Virus record (IMG/VR): IMGVR_UViG_3300000116_000059
Coordinates: 13,502 to 39,185 of that record
Reading direction: 5' to 3' (one strand)
Source of the DNA: a virus
DNA length: 25,684 nt
The position numbers and the translations under genes were made by a program. This document shows positions 6,070 to 13,349 of this stretch, one piece after another. The first letter of the stretch is position 1. Each line of letters starts with the position of its first letter. The notes under the pieces are model-generated. The model was not told the origin of the DNA. It worked only from the letters and a program-made list of their open reading frames with translations, and did no database searches.

Positions 6070-8771
6070 TTGAAAATACCTTTAAGTGGATTGTTAAAAG
6101 AATTCAACACTGCGGCAGTAGTACTTACTATCTTAGATCCAGTGCCTGCCATAACAGGAGCACCGCTAGATGAATTATTCATCATTGTTCCAATGAGAGA
6201 TGTTGCTTGCTGTGCTATTTGACCAGCACTGGCATTATTCTGTGTAACTTGAGCTACTGTCATCTGAACACCTGCTTGAGCAAATTGTAAAATACGTTGT
6301 TTTGCATCATTACGTTGTTGAGTTGCTGCTTGCATCTGTTGAGATGATGTACCCCCACTTGAATTTATATTAGTACCACTTAAAGTTTGCCCAGATCTAA
6401 CTCCAGTTGAGTTTTGTGAATAATCCCCCATTGAAGTTTGACCTCTGGTGGACTTTGCTCCAAGTAAACTTGCACCAACATAGTTACGTGTGGTATCCAT
6501 ACCGAAACCATTACTACTCCTATCGATACTATCACTTCCACTACCAGGAGGACCACCACCAGTTCCTCCATCAGGATTAATTTCAGAGTTTACAGTTTTT
6601 AATCCAGGGTTACTTGCAGTATTGAATGTGTGATTCCCATACTTAACCTCATTGACCTGTTGGGAGGGATCTACGAAAGCAGCATCATAATTTCTAAATC
6701 CAGTTGATGCCATCAAGTAGTTAATTTGTTCAGGAGATATATTACCCTTTGCTTCAAGTCTACCCCTAAGGTCTGCAGGATTTCTTGCTATCTCAATTGC
6801 TTTTTTCGCCTTTTCCAAATCCCCTGCAGACCTTACTCGATCAATCGAACCGTTTTTAGTAGGTGAATACTGTGGACCTGCTCCATAGATAATATCATTA
6901 ATACTACCACTTTTGGACATGAATATTCCAGGTCCAACAACACCCGATTGAACCAGACCCGATCTGTTTAGAACCGATCTAGCAACTAATGCCATACCTA
7001 ATTCACCTTCACCACTTGATTCTGCCAAAACAAGTCTTTGCAATAAATTATATTCGGCACTATTCATTTTATTGTCTCCACCAGTAGCATCAGCACCAGC
7101 ACCAGGACCCGATTCGTTCAGTACGGGAGGATTTGACATTCCCATAAATCTCTTCATCATCATGCGAAGTTTATCACCACCACCACCATCAGGGTCGGTT
7201 TTCTTAAGTTTGTGTAAGTCAGAACGCTCTCCAGTTCCACCCCACCAAGTAGGACCATAATTAGGAGTTGGTCTCCTACCATCCTTGTTTGACGCTGCTT
7301 CTGCATGCGTCATAACATTTTTAATGCTTACATCACTTGGTTTCCATCCCCAACCTTTAGCAACAGCTGCTGCCTCACCAGTCATTGCATCAAGTTGTTT
7401 TTTCTTTGGACTATATCGATCCCAGTTATAGTCTTTCATTGCTGCAACAGAAATACCTACGTTTCCTGTATTTCTGCGCCAAGTATGACCAGTGTACTGA
7501 TTATATTTTTTATGCTTATGTAAGGAACCATCACCCTGAACCGTAGTATGATATGGTCCATTTTTCCAATTATATCTACTAGCAGTCCAATGCATGTAAA
7601 TTTGCTTATTTAAATTACCACCAGCAGCAAATCCAGGTAATTTAAATCCTGCTTTCTGTGCCTCACCGATTCTCTTATCGGTAAGTCCAGGCATTCTCTT
7701 AGTCGCAGAAGTATTGAAGGGAACAACAAATGCTCCACCACCTGCTTTACGAGCAACATACTCTTTACCATGACCAATGAATGATGTGCTCCTGCCACCA
7801 TCTAAAGATACAGGATAACCAGACTGAGGACCATCAATCCAACCACCAGCAGCACGTTCTGGGATATATCCCTGCGCTTTTGCATCTTCTAGTAATCCTC
7901 TTGCTTTTAAGGTTGCTCTTGTTGGTTTACCTTTAGTAGATGGATCATATCCTTCTTCTCCCTTAGTTCTACCCTCAGCATCCATATTGCCAATCAACGA
8001 ACCATCACCAGCAGGACGGGTTGCAACGCCCTCAGAAAGTAACCAGAGAGCAGCAGCACCAAGACCAACCTTACCAAGCGCACCAAGAGCACCTTTACCC
8101 TTTGTGAATGCAATCAGCAGTCGAATACTAGTACCAATATCCTTAATAATTTTAAGAGGATTAGTAAGATACCTAATACCTAATAAAATTGTACCTAAAC
8201 CAATAATTGCTTTACCAAATCCTAAAGTTTTTTCCCACCAAGTAGTTTCTCCACTAAACAATTCATATAAACCGTCAATGGTATTTGAAATTCCAAATTC
8301 TGCCCATTTGAACAAAAATTCACCAAATGTTACAATACCACCAATAATAGTTTTGACAGTCTTTCTATTTTCTGGATCTGCAATCCAGTCTAAAACTTTC
8401 TTTCCAATATAAATTTTAAATAAATTACCAAGAAGTCCTAAGACACTTTCAAAGAAACCCTTAACTTTATTTGCTCCAAGATTTCCAAGAAATCCCGAAT
8501 TTTTTCTTTCTGTTTTTTCTTTAGCAAACTTTGCTTTAAAAACTTTCTGATTTTTTTGCTTTTGTTCTAGATCAGATAATGAAATTGTTTTAAGATCTGA
8601 TAGTATAAGTGCCAATGAGTTGACAGTTCTACCTAAGTTATTAACTGCCGTAGTATTAGAGTTCAGAGCAGCAACTAATTTAACCTCAGATTTTGGTAAA
8701 CCTTCACTAGGTTTCTTTACCTGAACGAATTTGTAAAAATTTATTTTACTAGTTTTAGATATGATTGCCAT
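6066..8771 (-). CDS. Tape-measure-like tail protein with amidase and SleB-like hydrolase domains
   Basis: This 901-aa protein has four parts. Residues ~30-205 are paralogous to the next-upstream gene (NTTAVNNLG, GKKVLDWIADPENRKTVKT, DGLYELFSGETT). Residues ~195-250 are hydrophobic. Residues ~388-522 look like an Amidase_2/PGRP N-acetylmuramoyl-alanine amidase (IYMHWTAS with His394, THAEA with His489, a later Asp518 as possible third zinc ligand). Residues ~572-720 look like a SleB-type cell wall hydrolase (LLQRLVLAESSGEGELGMAL with Glu584 as likely catalytic residue, VARSVLNRSG, and YGNHTF near the end). The C-terminal 180 residues are Gly/Ser/Gln-rich. The start ATG overlaps the upstream stop (TAATG). 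Inferred role: a tail-interior protein that opens the peptidoglycan during DNA delivery. Confidence 0.75.
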   Translation of the reverse strand: MAIISKTSKINFYKFVQVKKPSEGLPKSEVKLVAALNSNTTAVNNLGRTVNSLALILSDLKTISLSDLEQKQKNQKVFKAKFAKEKTERKNSGFLGNLGANKVKGFFESVLGLLGNLFKIYIGKKVLDWIADPENRKTVKTIIGGIVTFGEFLFKWAEFGISNTIDGLYELFSGETTWWEKTLGFGKAIIGLGTILLGIRYLTNPLKIIKDIGTSIRLLIAFTKGKGALGALGKVGLGAAALWLLSEGVATRPAGDGSLIGNMDAEGRTKGEEGYDPSTKGKPTRATLKARGLLEDAKAQGYIPERAAGGWIDGPQSGYPVSLDGGRSTSFIGHGKEYVARKAGGGAFVVPFNTSATKRMPGLTDKRIGEAQKAGFKLPGFAAGGNLNKQIYMHWTASRYNWKNGPYHTTVQGDGSLHKHKKYNQYTGHTWRRNTGNVGISVAAMKDYNWDRYSPKKKQLDAMTGEAAAVAKGWGWKPSDVSIKNVMTHAEAASNKDGRRPTPNYGPTWWGGTGERSDLHKLKKTDPDGGGGDKLRMMMKRFMGMSNPPVLNESGPGAGADATGGDNKMNSAEYNLLQRLVLAESSGEGELGMALVARSVLNRSGLVQSGVVGPGIFMSKSGSINDIIYGAGPQYSPTKNGSIDRVRSAGDLEKAKKAIEIARNPADLRGRLEAKGNISPEQINYLMASTGFRNYDAAFVDPSQQVNEVKYGNHTFNTASNPGLKTVNSEINPDGGTGGGPPGSGSDSIDRSSNGFGMDTTRNYVGASLLGAKSTRGQTSMGDYSQNSTGVRSGQTLSGTNINSSGGTSSQQMQAATQQRNDAKQRILQFAQAGVQMTVAQVTQNNASAGQIAQQATSLIGTMMNNSSSGAPVMAGTGSKIVSTTAAVLNSFNNPLKGIFK

Positions 8772-11110
8772 TATTGCATTCTCTGCGTTAAGGTAGAAGT
8801 TCCGCTCTGGACAGCATTACTAGATGAATTATTTATTGGTACTGCTTGAGGAACAAGTTGGAATTCTTTTATGACGATTGGAATTGGTAGGAATTCGATC
8901 GCTTCTTGCATAACATACCTTTCAGACAACCCACCTTGAGATAATGCATCATTTCCTCTACTAACTGCACCGATAATTTTAGGGTCAACACCAACTTGTG
9001 CTGCAGTTTCAGCAATTCCCGCACTCATATCTCCACCAGTAATTGCTGCTTTAGCAATACCAGATATACCAGAAGGTATACCAAGAGAAGACGTAACCAT
9101 GCCGAGACCCTGATCCATTGCACCCATATAGTTTCCAGAAAGAATGCTCTGCCCAATCTGTCCAAGAGGACTACTCATAGCAGCACTAAAACCAGGGATA
9201 AAACTACCTGCAGCACCTAAAATATCACCCACATTGAAATTACCTTGCATAATGTTAGATGCCATACCAATTCCTGCCATGATAGGTCCTGCACCAGGAA
9301 TGAATGATGCAACACCTCTCACTATAGGATTGTTAACAACACTACCAATTGCCTTACCAATTCCACCTGTAACTCCTTTGATTGCATTACCAACACTCTT
9401 AACTACACCACCAAGGAACATCTGCTGAGGTTGTACAAGACCACCATTAGATTTACCCATTGGAGGTGCTTCGCCAGCAGGATGTGGAAGAATACCATCT
9501 TGGACTAGTTTATTATATGCGTCTAGTGATTGGAATCCATAATTATCACCAGCAAAATACTTTTCTTGACCGTCAATAGTTACTTTTTCACCAACTTTCT
9601 TATCATCGAGATTCATAGTATCTCTAGAGAAGAATGCCTTTCCTATGAGTTTTGCTTTATCAAGCATATTCATAGGATTCATCATAAAGAAGGGATCAGG
9701 AACTTTCTGTCCAAAGATATTCATCTTTGGAAATCCATCTAGTAATCTACTAAATCCATCTCCTGCCCAACCAATGAATAATTTTCCTGCTTCAAAAAGT
9801 TTTTGAATATCTCTCTTTAACTTGGCTCCAACTGCACCAGGACCATCCCCTTTGATGAGGATGTACATGAGTTCACCAACATATTCACCAAGGATAGCAC
9901 CAAGAGCAGTACCAAGAATAGGAATAGGGATAAAACTACCAAGTAATCCACCGAGAGCAGTACCACCTGCTACAAATAATGCTTTACTTAAGTTTCTATC
10001 AGGTTTCCCGTCTAGAGGATCGACATCTTCAAAATATGTGTAGATACCAGCGATGAGAGCACCAACAAATGGTATTCTACCCATGGCATTCTTCGCTGCT
10101 GCTGAAGATGCTCTAGCAATTTTTGCTGCTTTCGGACCTGCTTTAAATGCTGCTCTCTGAAGACCAGGAGACAATGGAACGTTAGCAGTACCAGTTTGAA
10201 GATTTGCCCTAAATCCTGCCATTCTACTTGCTCTGGCAGGTTGTGTTAGACCTGATGCAGTCTGTCCAGGTCTAACAACTCTGTTGAGATTATCTCTATA
10301 TTGACTTCCTCTTCCAGCAACTTGATTTCCTGCAGAATCGCTTCTTCGCATGAAACTAGCAGGTCTGGAAAAACTTCTTGCCCCAGACTGGAATGCATTC
10401 GTCCCTCTTTGGGTATTCCTTTGATTGTTGTTTCTATTTCTATTTAAGTCTCTATCTCTACCACCAGGAAGTGCATTAGCAGCAAGAAGAATGGCACCCA
10501 TTCCTCCAATTGCTAGAGCAATTTTACCAAATGCTTCTAATCTTTGTTCAATTGTAGTCTCTTTACCAAAGATGAAATCTAGTCCATCTGAGACTTTAGA
10601 TGTGATATCACCAGATAACTCTTTAATCTTATCAAATACAAATTGAGACCTTTCTAAGAAAGTTTTAATCTTTATTGAATTTTCTGGATCTGAAAAATAA
10701 TCTAATGCCTTTTTTGTAAGAGCAAATGCACCAAGATCAAGGAGTAATGAACCAAGAGGACCTAAGAAATTTTGCAACCAACCAAATGCACCTTTGGTAG
10801 TTTTCTTTAATCCCGATTTTAATTTTGATTCGTCTTTTTTATTAGGTTTATCTTTTACTATTTCTTCAGAACTTTCTGCCTGCTTGTCTTTTTCTAATCT
10901 TTCTTGTCTTCTTTCAATAAGAATATTCTTTTTATCTATCTTCGATTTTGCGTCACTAATCCCTCGGAGATCACTGATAGTATTTGCAATACTAGTGACA
11001 GCAACACCTAAGTTATTGACAGCATAGGTATTTAAATTTATCGCATTAACAACTGTACTCTTTTGAGATATCTCTGGACTGACCAATTTGTATGCGGTAA
11101 TGTTAGCCAC
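8771..11110 (-). CDS. Tape-measure-like tail protein (paralogue of the following gene)
   Basis: This 779-aa protein starts at a GTG overlapping the stop of the -1-frame gp51-like ORF (GTGGCTAA), with AAGGAG upstream. Residues 18-52 (NAINLNTYAVNNLG, then SDLRGIS) and ~108-210 (TKKALDYFSDPENSIKIKT, DGLDFIFGKETT) align with the next protein. Between these modules is a charged, probable coiled-coil stretch (~55-105). Then come an Arg/Asn/Gln-rich low-complexity segment (~217-300), an Ala-rich helix, and Gly/Ala/Ile-rich hydrophobic segments (residues ~345-420 and again around 555-640). Long helical and hydrophobic glycine-rich segments, together with a position just after the gp26/gp51-like pair, fit a tape-measure protein (T4 gp29 role). 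No enzyme motif is visible. Confidence 0.65.
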   Translation of the reverse strand: MANITAYKLVSPEISQKSTVVNAINLNTYAVNNLGVAVTSIANTISDLRGISDAKSKIDKKNILIERRQERLEKDKQAESSEEIVKDKPNKKDESKLKSGLKKTTKGAFGWLQNFLGPLGSLLLDLGAFALTKKALDYFSDPENSIKIKTFLERSQFVFDKIKELSGDITSKVSDGLDFIFGKETTIEQRLEAFGKIALAIGGMGAILLAANALPGGRDRDLNRNRNNNQRNTQRGTNAFQSGARSFSRPASFMRRSDSAGNQVAGRGSQYRDNLNRVVRPGQTASGLTQPARASRMAGFRANLQTGTANVPLSPGLQRAAFKAGPKAAKIARASSAAAKNAMGRIPFVGALIAGIYTYFEDVDPLDGKPDRNLSKALFVAGGTALGGLLGSFIPIPILGTALGAILGEYVGELMYILIKGDGPGAVGAKLKRDIQKLFEAGKLFIGWAGDGFSRLLDGFPKMNIFGQKVPDPFFMMNPMNMLDKAKLIGKAFFSRDTMNLDDKKVGEKVTIDGQEKYFAGDNYGFQSLDAYNKLVQDGILPHPAGEAPPMGKSNGGLVQPQQMFLGGVVKSVGNAIKGVTGGIGKAIGSVVNNPIVRGVASFIPGAGPIMAGIGMASNIMQGNFNVGDILGAAGSFIPGFSAAMSSPLGQIGQSILSGNYMGAMDQGLGMVTSSLGIPSGISGIAKAAITGGDMSAGIAETAAQVGVDPKIIGAVSRGNDALSQGGLSERYVMQEAIEFLPIPIVIKEFQLVPQAVPINNSSSNAVQSGTSTLTQRMQ

Positions 11111-11297
11111 TTGCTGCCTGCTGCTCCTTCATACGTTTTTCTTCTTCTTTAAGGAATTGAACTAATAGATTTACATAAATTTCTTTTTCCCAGGGCATGA
11201 GATTATCAATATGTTCTATATTCCATTTATGATGATGCATTAATGCAAAATTGCCCTCATAATAAGACCGAAGATTCGTGTGTAGGAGTACTATGCG
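11103..11297 (-). CDS. gp51-like domain in the -1 frame of gp26 (predicted frameshift extension)
   Basis: This 64-codon reading frame follows directly from a -1 slip near the end of gp26. It begins RIVLLHTNLRSYYEGNFALM and continues HHHKWNIEHIDNLMPWEKEI, then a Lys/Glu-rich helix ending EQQAASG. The NLMPWEKEIYVNLL segment is characteristic of small hub-assembly (gp51-type) and tail-assembly-chaperone C-terminal domains. No ATG, GTG or TTG begins the frame. The first internal ATG, at 11240, would cut off the conserved-looking YYEGNFALM part and has only a distant GAGGG. The simplest reading is expression as a 299-aa gp26-gp51-like fusion by programmed -1 frameshifting, with a 45-aa form from 11240 as the alternative. 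Its TAA overlaps the GTG of the tape-measure-like gene. Confidence 0.7.
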   Translation of the reverse strand, partial: RIVLLHTNLRSYYEGNFALMHHHKWNIEHIDNLMPWEKEIYVNLLVQFLKEEEKRMKEQQAASG

Positions 11298-12001
11298 AAA
11301 AAACTCGCTAATCCCTCAAGTACGATCTCATTTTCAACTCCAGTGTTAGGATTGGTTACCTTGATTGTATGTGACAATTTGGGCATGGTTTCAAAGAAAT
11401 TTTGAATCATACCAAATTGCTTGCTACTTAGTTGATCAAAAAATTCAAGAAGTTCTGCTTTAGGGAAATCCTTACAATCATATACTTGATTAGCATCAGA
11501 AATTGTTTTAATGCAAGTTGCTGCCATCTCAAAAACTTGATCCACCTGATTATTGCCATTGTCAAAGTTCATCTGGACAAATGTCTCAATGGAAGGATAT
11601 CCCATAGAGATTGCAACTTCATCAGACAATTTTATATCAGATTTATGTCCCCTAGTCTTATGAATTTTGATGTCATCCAAAGGAATGGTGACATCAACTT
11701 CAGTTTCACCATCATCATTACAAGTGACCGTTGCATTAACATTTTCACCTACAGATGATGTGCGAATTTTAAGAAATAAAAATTCAATATCAAAAGTAGC
11801 TAAAGAAGAAACGTCTTTAATATCAGTACAATCAGTGATGATTTTTTTGATTGCGTTAACCATATCTTCTGAATCACCAGTTTCAGTGGCGATCAAAAGA
11901 AGTTTTTCTTCTTTTACTAGAAATGGTCTATAAGTAACCTTTGTTCCCGTAGATGGTAATGTTGTTTTATAACTAGGAACATTTAACTTAGGTAATGGCA
12001 T
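11291..12001 (-). CDS. gp26: Baseplate hub subunit gp26-like / tail-assembly chaperone
   Basis: This 236-aa protein starts MPLPKLNVPSYKTTLPSTG and contains KVTYRPFLVKEEKLLLIA, TDCTDI and the FDIEFLFLKIRTSSVGE motif (about residues 68-84) typical of the T4 gp26 baseplate family, whose members carry a conserved FDF/FDI sequence. T4 gp26 is 208 aa, so the length fits. A late promoter (12023-12030) lies 22 nt upstream, but no Shine-Dalgarno is visible before the ATG. The last codons contain a slippery heptamer that can extend the protein into the gp51-like frame. With the tape-measure-like gene next, a dosage-controlled tail-assembly chaperone role (lambda gpG/gpGT style) is inferred in addition to the hub label. 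Confidence 0.8.
   Translation of the reverse strand: MPLPKLNVPSYKTTLPSTGTKVTYRPFLVKEEKLLLIATETGDSEDMVNAIKKIITDCTDIKDVSSLATFDIEFLFLKIRTSSVGENVNATVTCNDDGETEVDVTIPLDDIKIHKTRGHKSDIKLSDEVAISMGYPSIETFVQMNFDNGNNQVDQVFEMAATCIKTISDANQVYDCKDFPKAELLEFFDQLSSKQFGMIQNFFETMPKLSHTIKVTNPNTGVENEIVLEGLASFFA
11297..11317 (-). other. Programmed -1 frameshift site at the end of gp26
   Basis: In the gp26 frame the codons read AGT TTT TTC GCA TAG. The heptamer T TTT TTC (11303-11297) allows both phenylalanine tRNAs to re-pair perfectly after a -1 slip. A Shine-Dalgarno-like GAGGGA (11317-11312) lies eight bases upstream, the position of the stimulatory element in dnaX-type bacterial frameshifting. The zero-frame stop follows one codon after the site. 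No strong downstream hairpin is evident by eye. Confidence 0.7.
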
Positions 12002-12022
12002 AACAATTCAATTCAGTAATTT

Positions 12023-12030
12023 TATTTATA
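12023..12030 (-). promoter_or_regulatory. T4-type late promoter for gp26
   Basis: An exact TATAAATA, preceded by C as in the extended late consensus, lies on the minus strand between gp54-like (stop at 12040) and gp26. It would start transcripts near 12017 and drive gp26, the -1-frame ORF, both tape-measure-like genes and the hub gene. Confidence 0.8.
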
Positions 12031-12039
12031 GAGGCACGT

Positions 12040-12894
12040 TTACGCTAGTCCAACGTCTATGCTATTAGTAACTCTACCCGAAATAGAACCAAACTGACTG
12101 ACAGCAGAAGGTACTGATATACTACCGAGAGGATCTCTTCCAGGATTTGTAGCATTATCTATTGGAGCAGGGACAAATATTCTCTCATTTCTTTGACTAA
12201 ACTCACTACTTTGAAAGAATCTATAGCGTTCATAGTAAAACTGAACACTCATAGTCATTAGTTTATTCTGACTATTATCTAATTGAATAGAACCAATATT
12301 AAAGGGGAATACATTTCTTAACTCATATACTCCCGTAAGTTGATCTAATTTAGGTGTCAACGCTGTGCTTCTAGTAAGTCTAGAATCTCTGACTGCTCTA
12401 AGCATTTCTCTTTTAGAGATTGCAAGGTCACCACCACCTCTTTCCCACTTATAAATTCTCAAAAACGGACATGCATAGTTTTCATAATACTCAGTATATT
12501 GACTTGCATCGTTTGACATCAAAGAAATCCAACGCTCAAAAAATGCCCTAGTTTCTCCAGAACGAGGTACTCTAAAATTAATACTAATTTGACTAAAGGT
12601 AGAACCTGTAGCATACCTAATAGCAGAACCCAGTTGATTATAGTTTCCAGTTGTTACTTGCTTACTAGGAAGATTTACACTATCGGCATAATAGTTTAAT
12701 AACTCTCTCAAATCTCCTTGTTGGGGATCATACTTAGTACCTCTTTGATACCCACCTGGTCCCATCATTGGTGGAGTAGTAAGATGTACAGAAAATAGAT
12801 TCGCGAAAGAAGGTGCGTTATTTTTCTCCTTAAAAAATCCAATAAAATTCTGTAACGAATTATATTGTGCTGATTGTTCGTTTGGAATCGTCAT
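12040..12894 (-). CDS. gp54: Baseplate tail-tube initiator, gp54-like
   Basis: The start is the ATG at 12894, which shares its A with the gp4 stop codon (TAATG). A longer open frame exists but would overlap gp4 by 79 nt. The 284-aa product reads as a tail-tube-fold (gp19/gp54) protein: NLFSVHLTTPPMM, LLNYYADSVNLPSKQVTTG, FSQISINFRVPRSGETRAFF, ERWISLMSND, then GVYELRNVFPFNIGSIQLDN and MTMSVQFYYERYRF. These match the order of the gp19/gp54 family: a bipartite beta sandwich, the W-I/Y contact segment, the LxNxFP strand and a final beta strand with aromatic residues. Length exceeds gp19 (163 aa) and is near T4 gp54 (320 aa), favouring the tube initiator on the baseplate over the tube itself. Confidence 0.68.
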   Translation of the reverse strand: MTIPNEQSAQYNSLQNFIGFFKEKNNAPSFANLFSVHLTTPPMMGPGGYQRGTKYDPQQGDLRELLNYYADSVNLPSKQVTTGNYNQLGSAIRYATGSTFSQISINFRVPRSGETRAFFERWISLMSNDASQYTEYYENYACPFLRIYKWERGGGDLAISKREMLRAVRDSRLTRSTALTPKLDQLTGVYELRNVFPFNIGSIQLDNSQNKLMTMSVQFYYERYRFFQSSEFSQRNERIFVPAPIDNATNPGRDPLGSISVPSAVSQFGSISGRVTNSIDVGLA

Positions 12895-13313
12895 TATACT
12901 TTTAGTTCTTTTTCTGTGATTAACATAAACTCCCAACCTTGATCCATACAAAATTCGGTTGCTGCTTTCCACTTTGCTTGATTCACAGCATATGTCACAA
13001 CTTCATTAATATACCTTTTTGTGTGCCTTTTTTGAGTTTTAGGTTCTTTAGTTTGTTTAAAAGGTTTCACTTCAACTAGATACTTTCTTTTGCCAATCTT
13101 AACATAAAAATCTGGAAAGTATCGATGCCTTCTACCATCAACAGGAGATATGTAAGGAATAATAATTTCTTCACTGCCCCACTCTTGAACAGATCTAGTA
13201 ATGTCACACCATTTCATAAATTTATACTCCCAAGATGATCTGTAAATTACATTACTTGGGTCTCCTTTATACTTCCCAGGAAAGGAAGGTCTGTATCTAC
13301 CTTGATATCTCAT
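12894..13313 (-). CDS. gp4: Head completion protein gp4-like with PD-(D/E)XK motif
   Basis: This 139-aa protein follows T4 gp4 (150 aa) closely: GRYRPSFPGKYKGDPSNVIY, RSSWEYKFMKWCD, WGSEEIIIPYISPVDGRRHR, YFPDFYVKIG, YLVEVKPFKQT, EVVTYAVNQAKWKAA, EFCMDQGWEF. T4 gp4 acts late in head maturation, joining tails to filled heads and protecting DNA ends. The Glu29, Asp68 and Glu81-x-Lys83 arrangement matches the TnsA-like PD-(D/E)XK nuclease core recognised in this family. The gene opens the minus-strand tail module. Its ATG overlaps a plus-strand late-type -10 element belonging to gp48. A minus-strand late-like element lies at 13335-13342. Confidence 0.9.
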   Translation of the reverse strand: MRYQGRYRPSFPGKYKGDPSNVIYRSSWEYKFMKWCDITRSVQEWGSEEIIIPYISPVDGRRHRYFPDFYVKIGKRKYLVEVKPFKQTKEPKTQKRHTKRYINEVVTYAVNQAKWKAATEFCMDQGWEFMLITEKELKV

Positions 13314-13318
13314 AAATA
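13311..13318 (+). promoter_or_regulatory. Late-type -10 for gp48-gp53
   Basis: CATAAATA on the plus strand matches the T4 late consensus at seven of eight positions. It lies 31 nt upstream of the gp48 TTG and overlaps the gp4 start codon on the other strand. Transcription would begin near 13324. Confidence 0.55.
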
Positions 13319-13334
13319 CATAGAGGTCACATAG

Positions 13335-13342
13335 TATTTAGG
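13335..13342 (-). promoter_or_regulatory. Late-like -10 for gp4 and the tail module
   Basis: CCTAAATA on the minus strand matches TATAAATA at six of eight positions. It lies 21 nt upstream of the gp4 ATG and faces the plus-strand element at 13311-13318. The surrounding 14 bases ACCTAAATACTATG recur exactly upstream of gp32. Confidence 0.45.
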
Positions 13343-13349
13343 TATAATT

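Noticed and set aside
7987-8412. Plus-strand 141-aa ORF opposite the 901-aa tail protein
   Set aside because: Mirror frame of a coding region with paralogue support on the minus strand; no ribosome binding site or recognisable domain.
9144-9428. Plus-strand 94-aa ORF rich in Pro, Ala and Ile
   Set aside because: Its composition is what reverse reading of Gly/Ala-rich tape-measure sequence gives.
12040-12972. Longer 310-aa form of the gp54-like protein
   Set aside because: It would overlap gp4 by 79 bases; the TAATG junction at 12894 gives a coupled start matching the family N-terminus.
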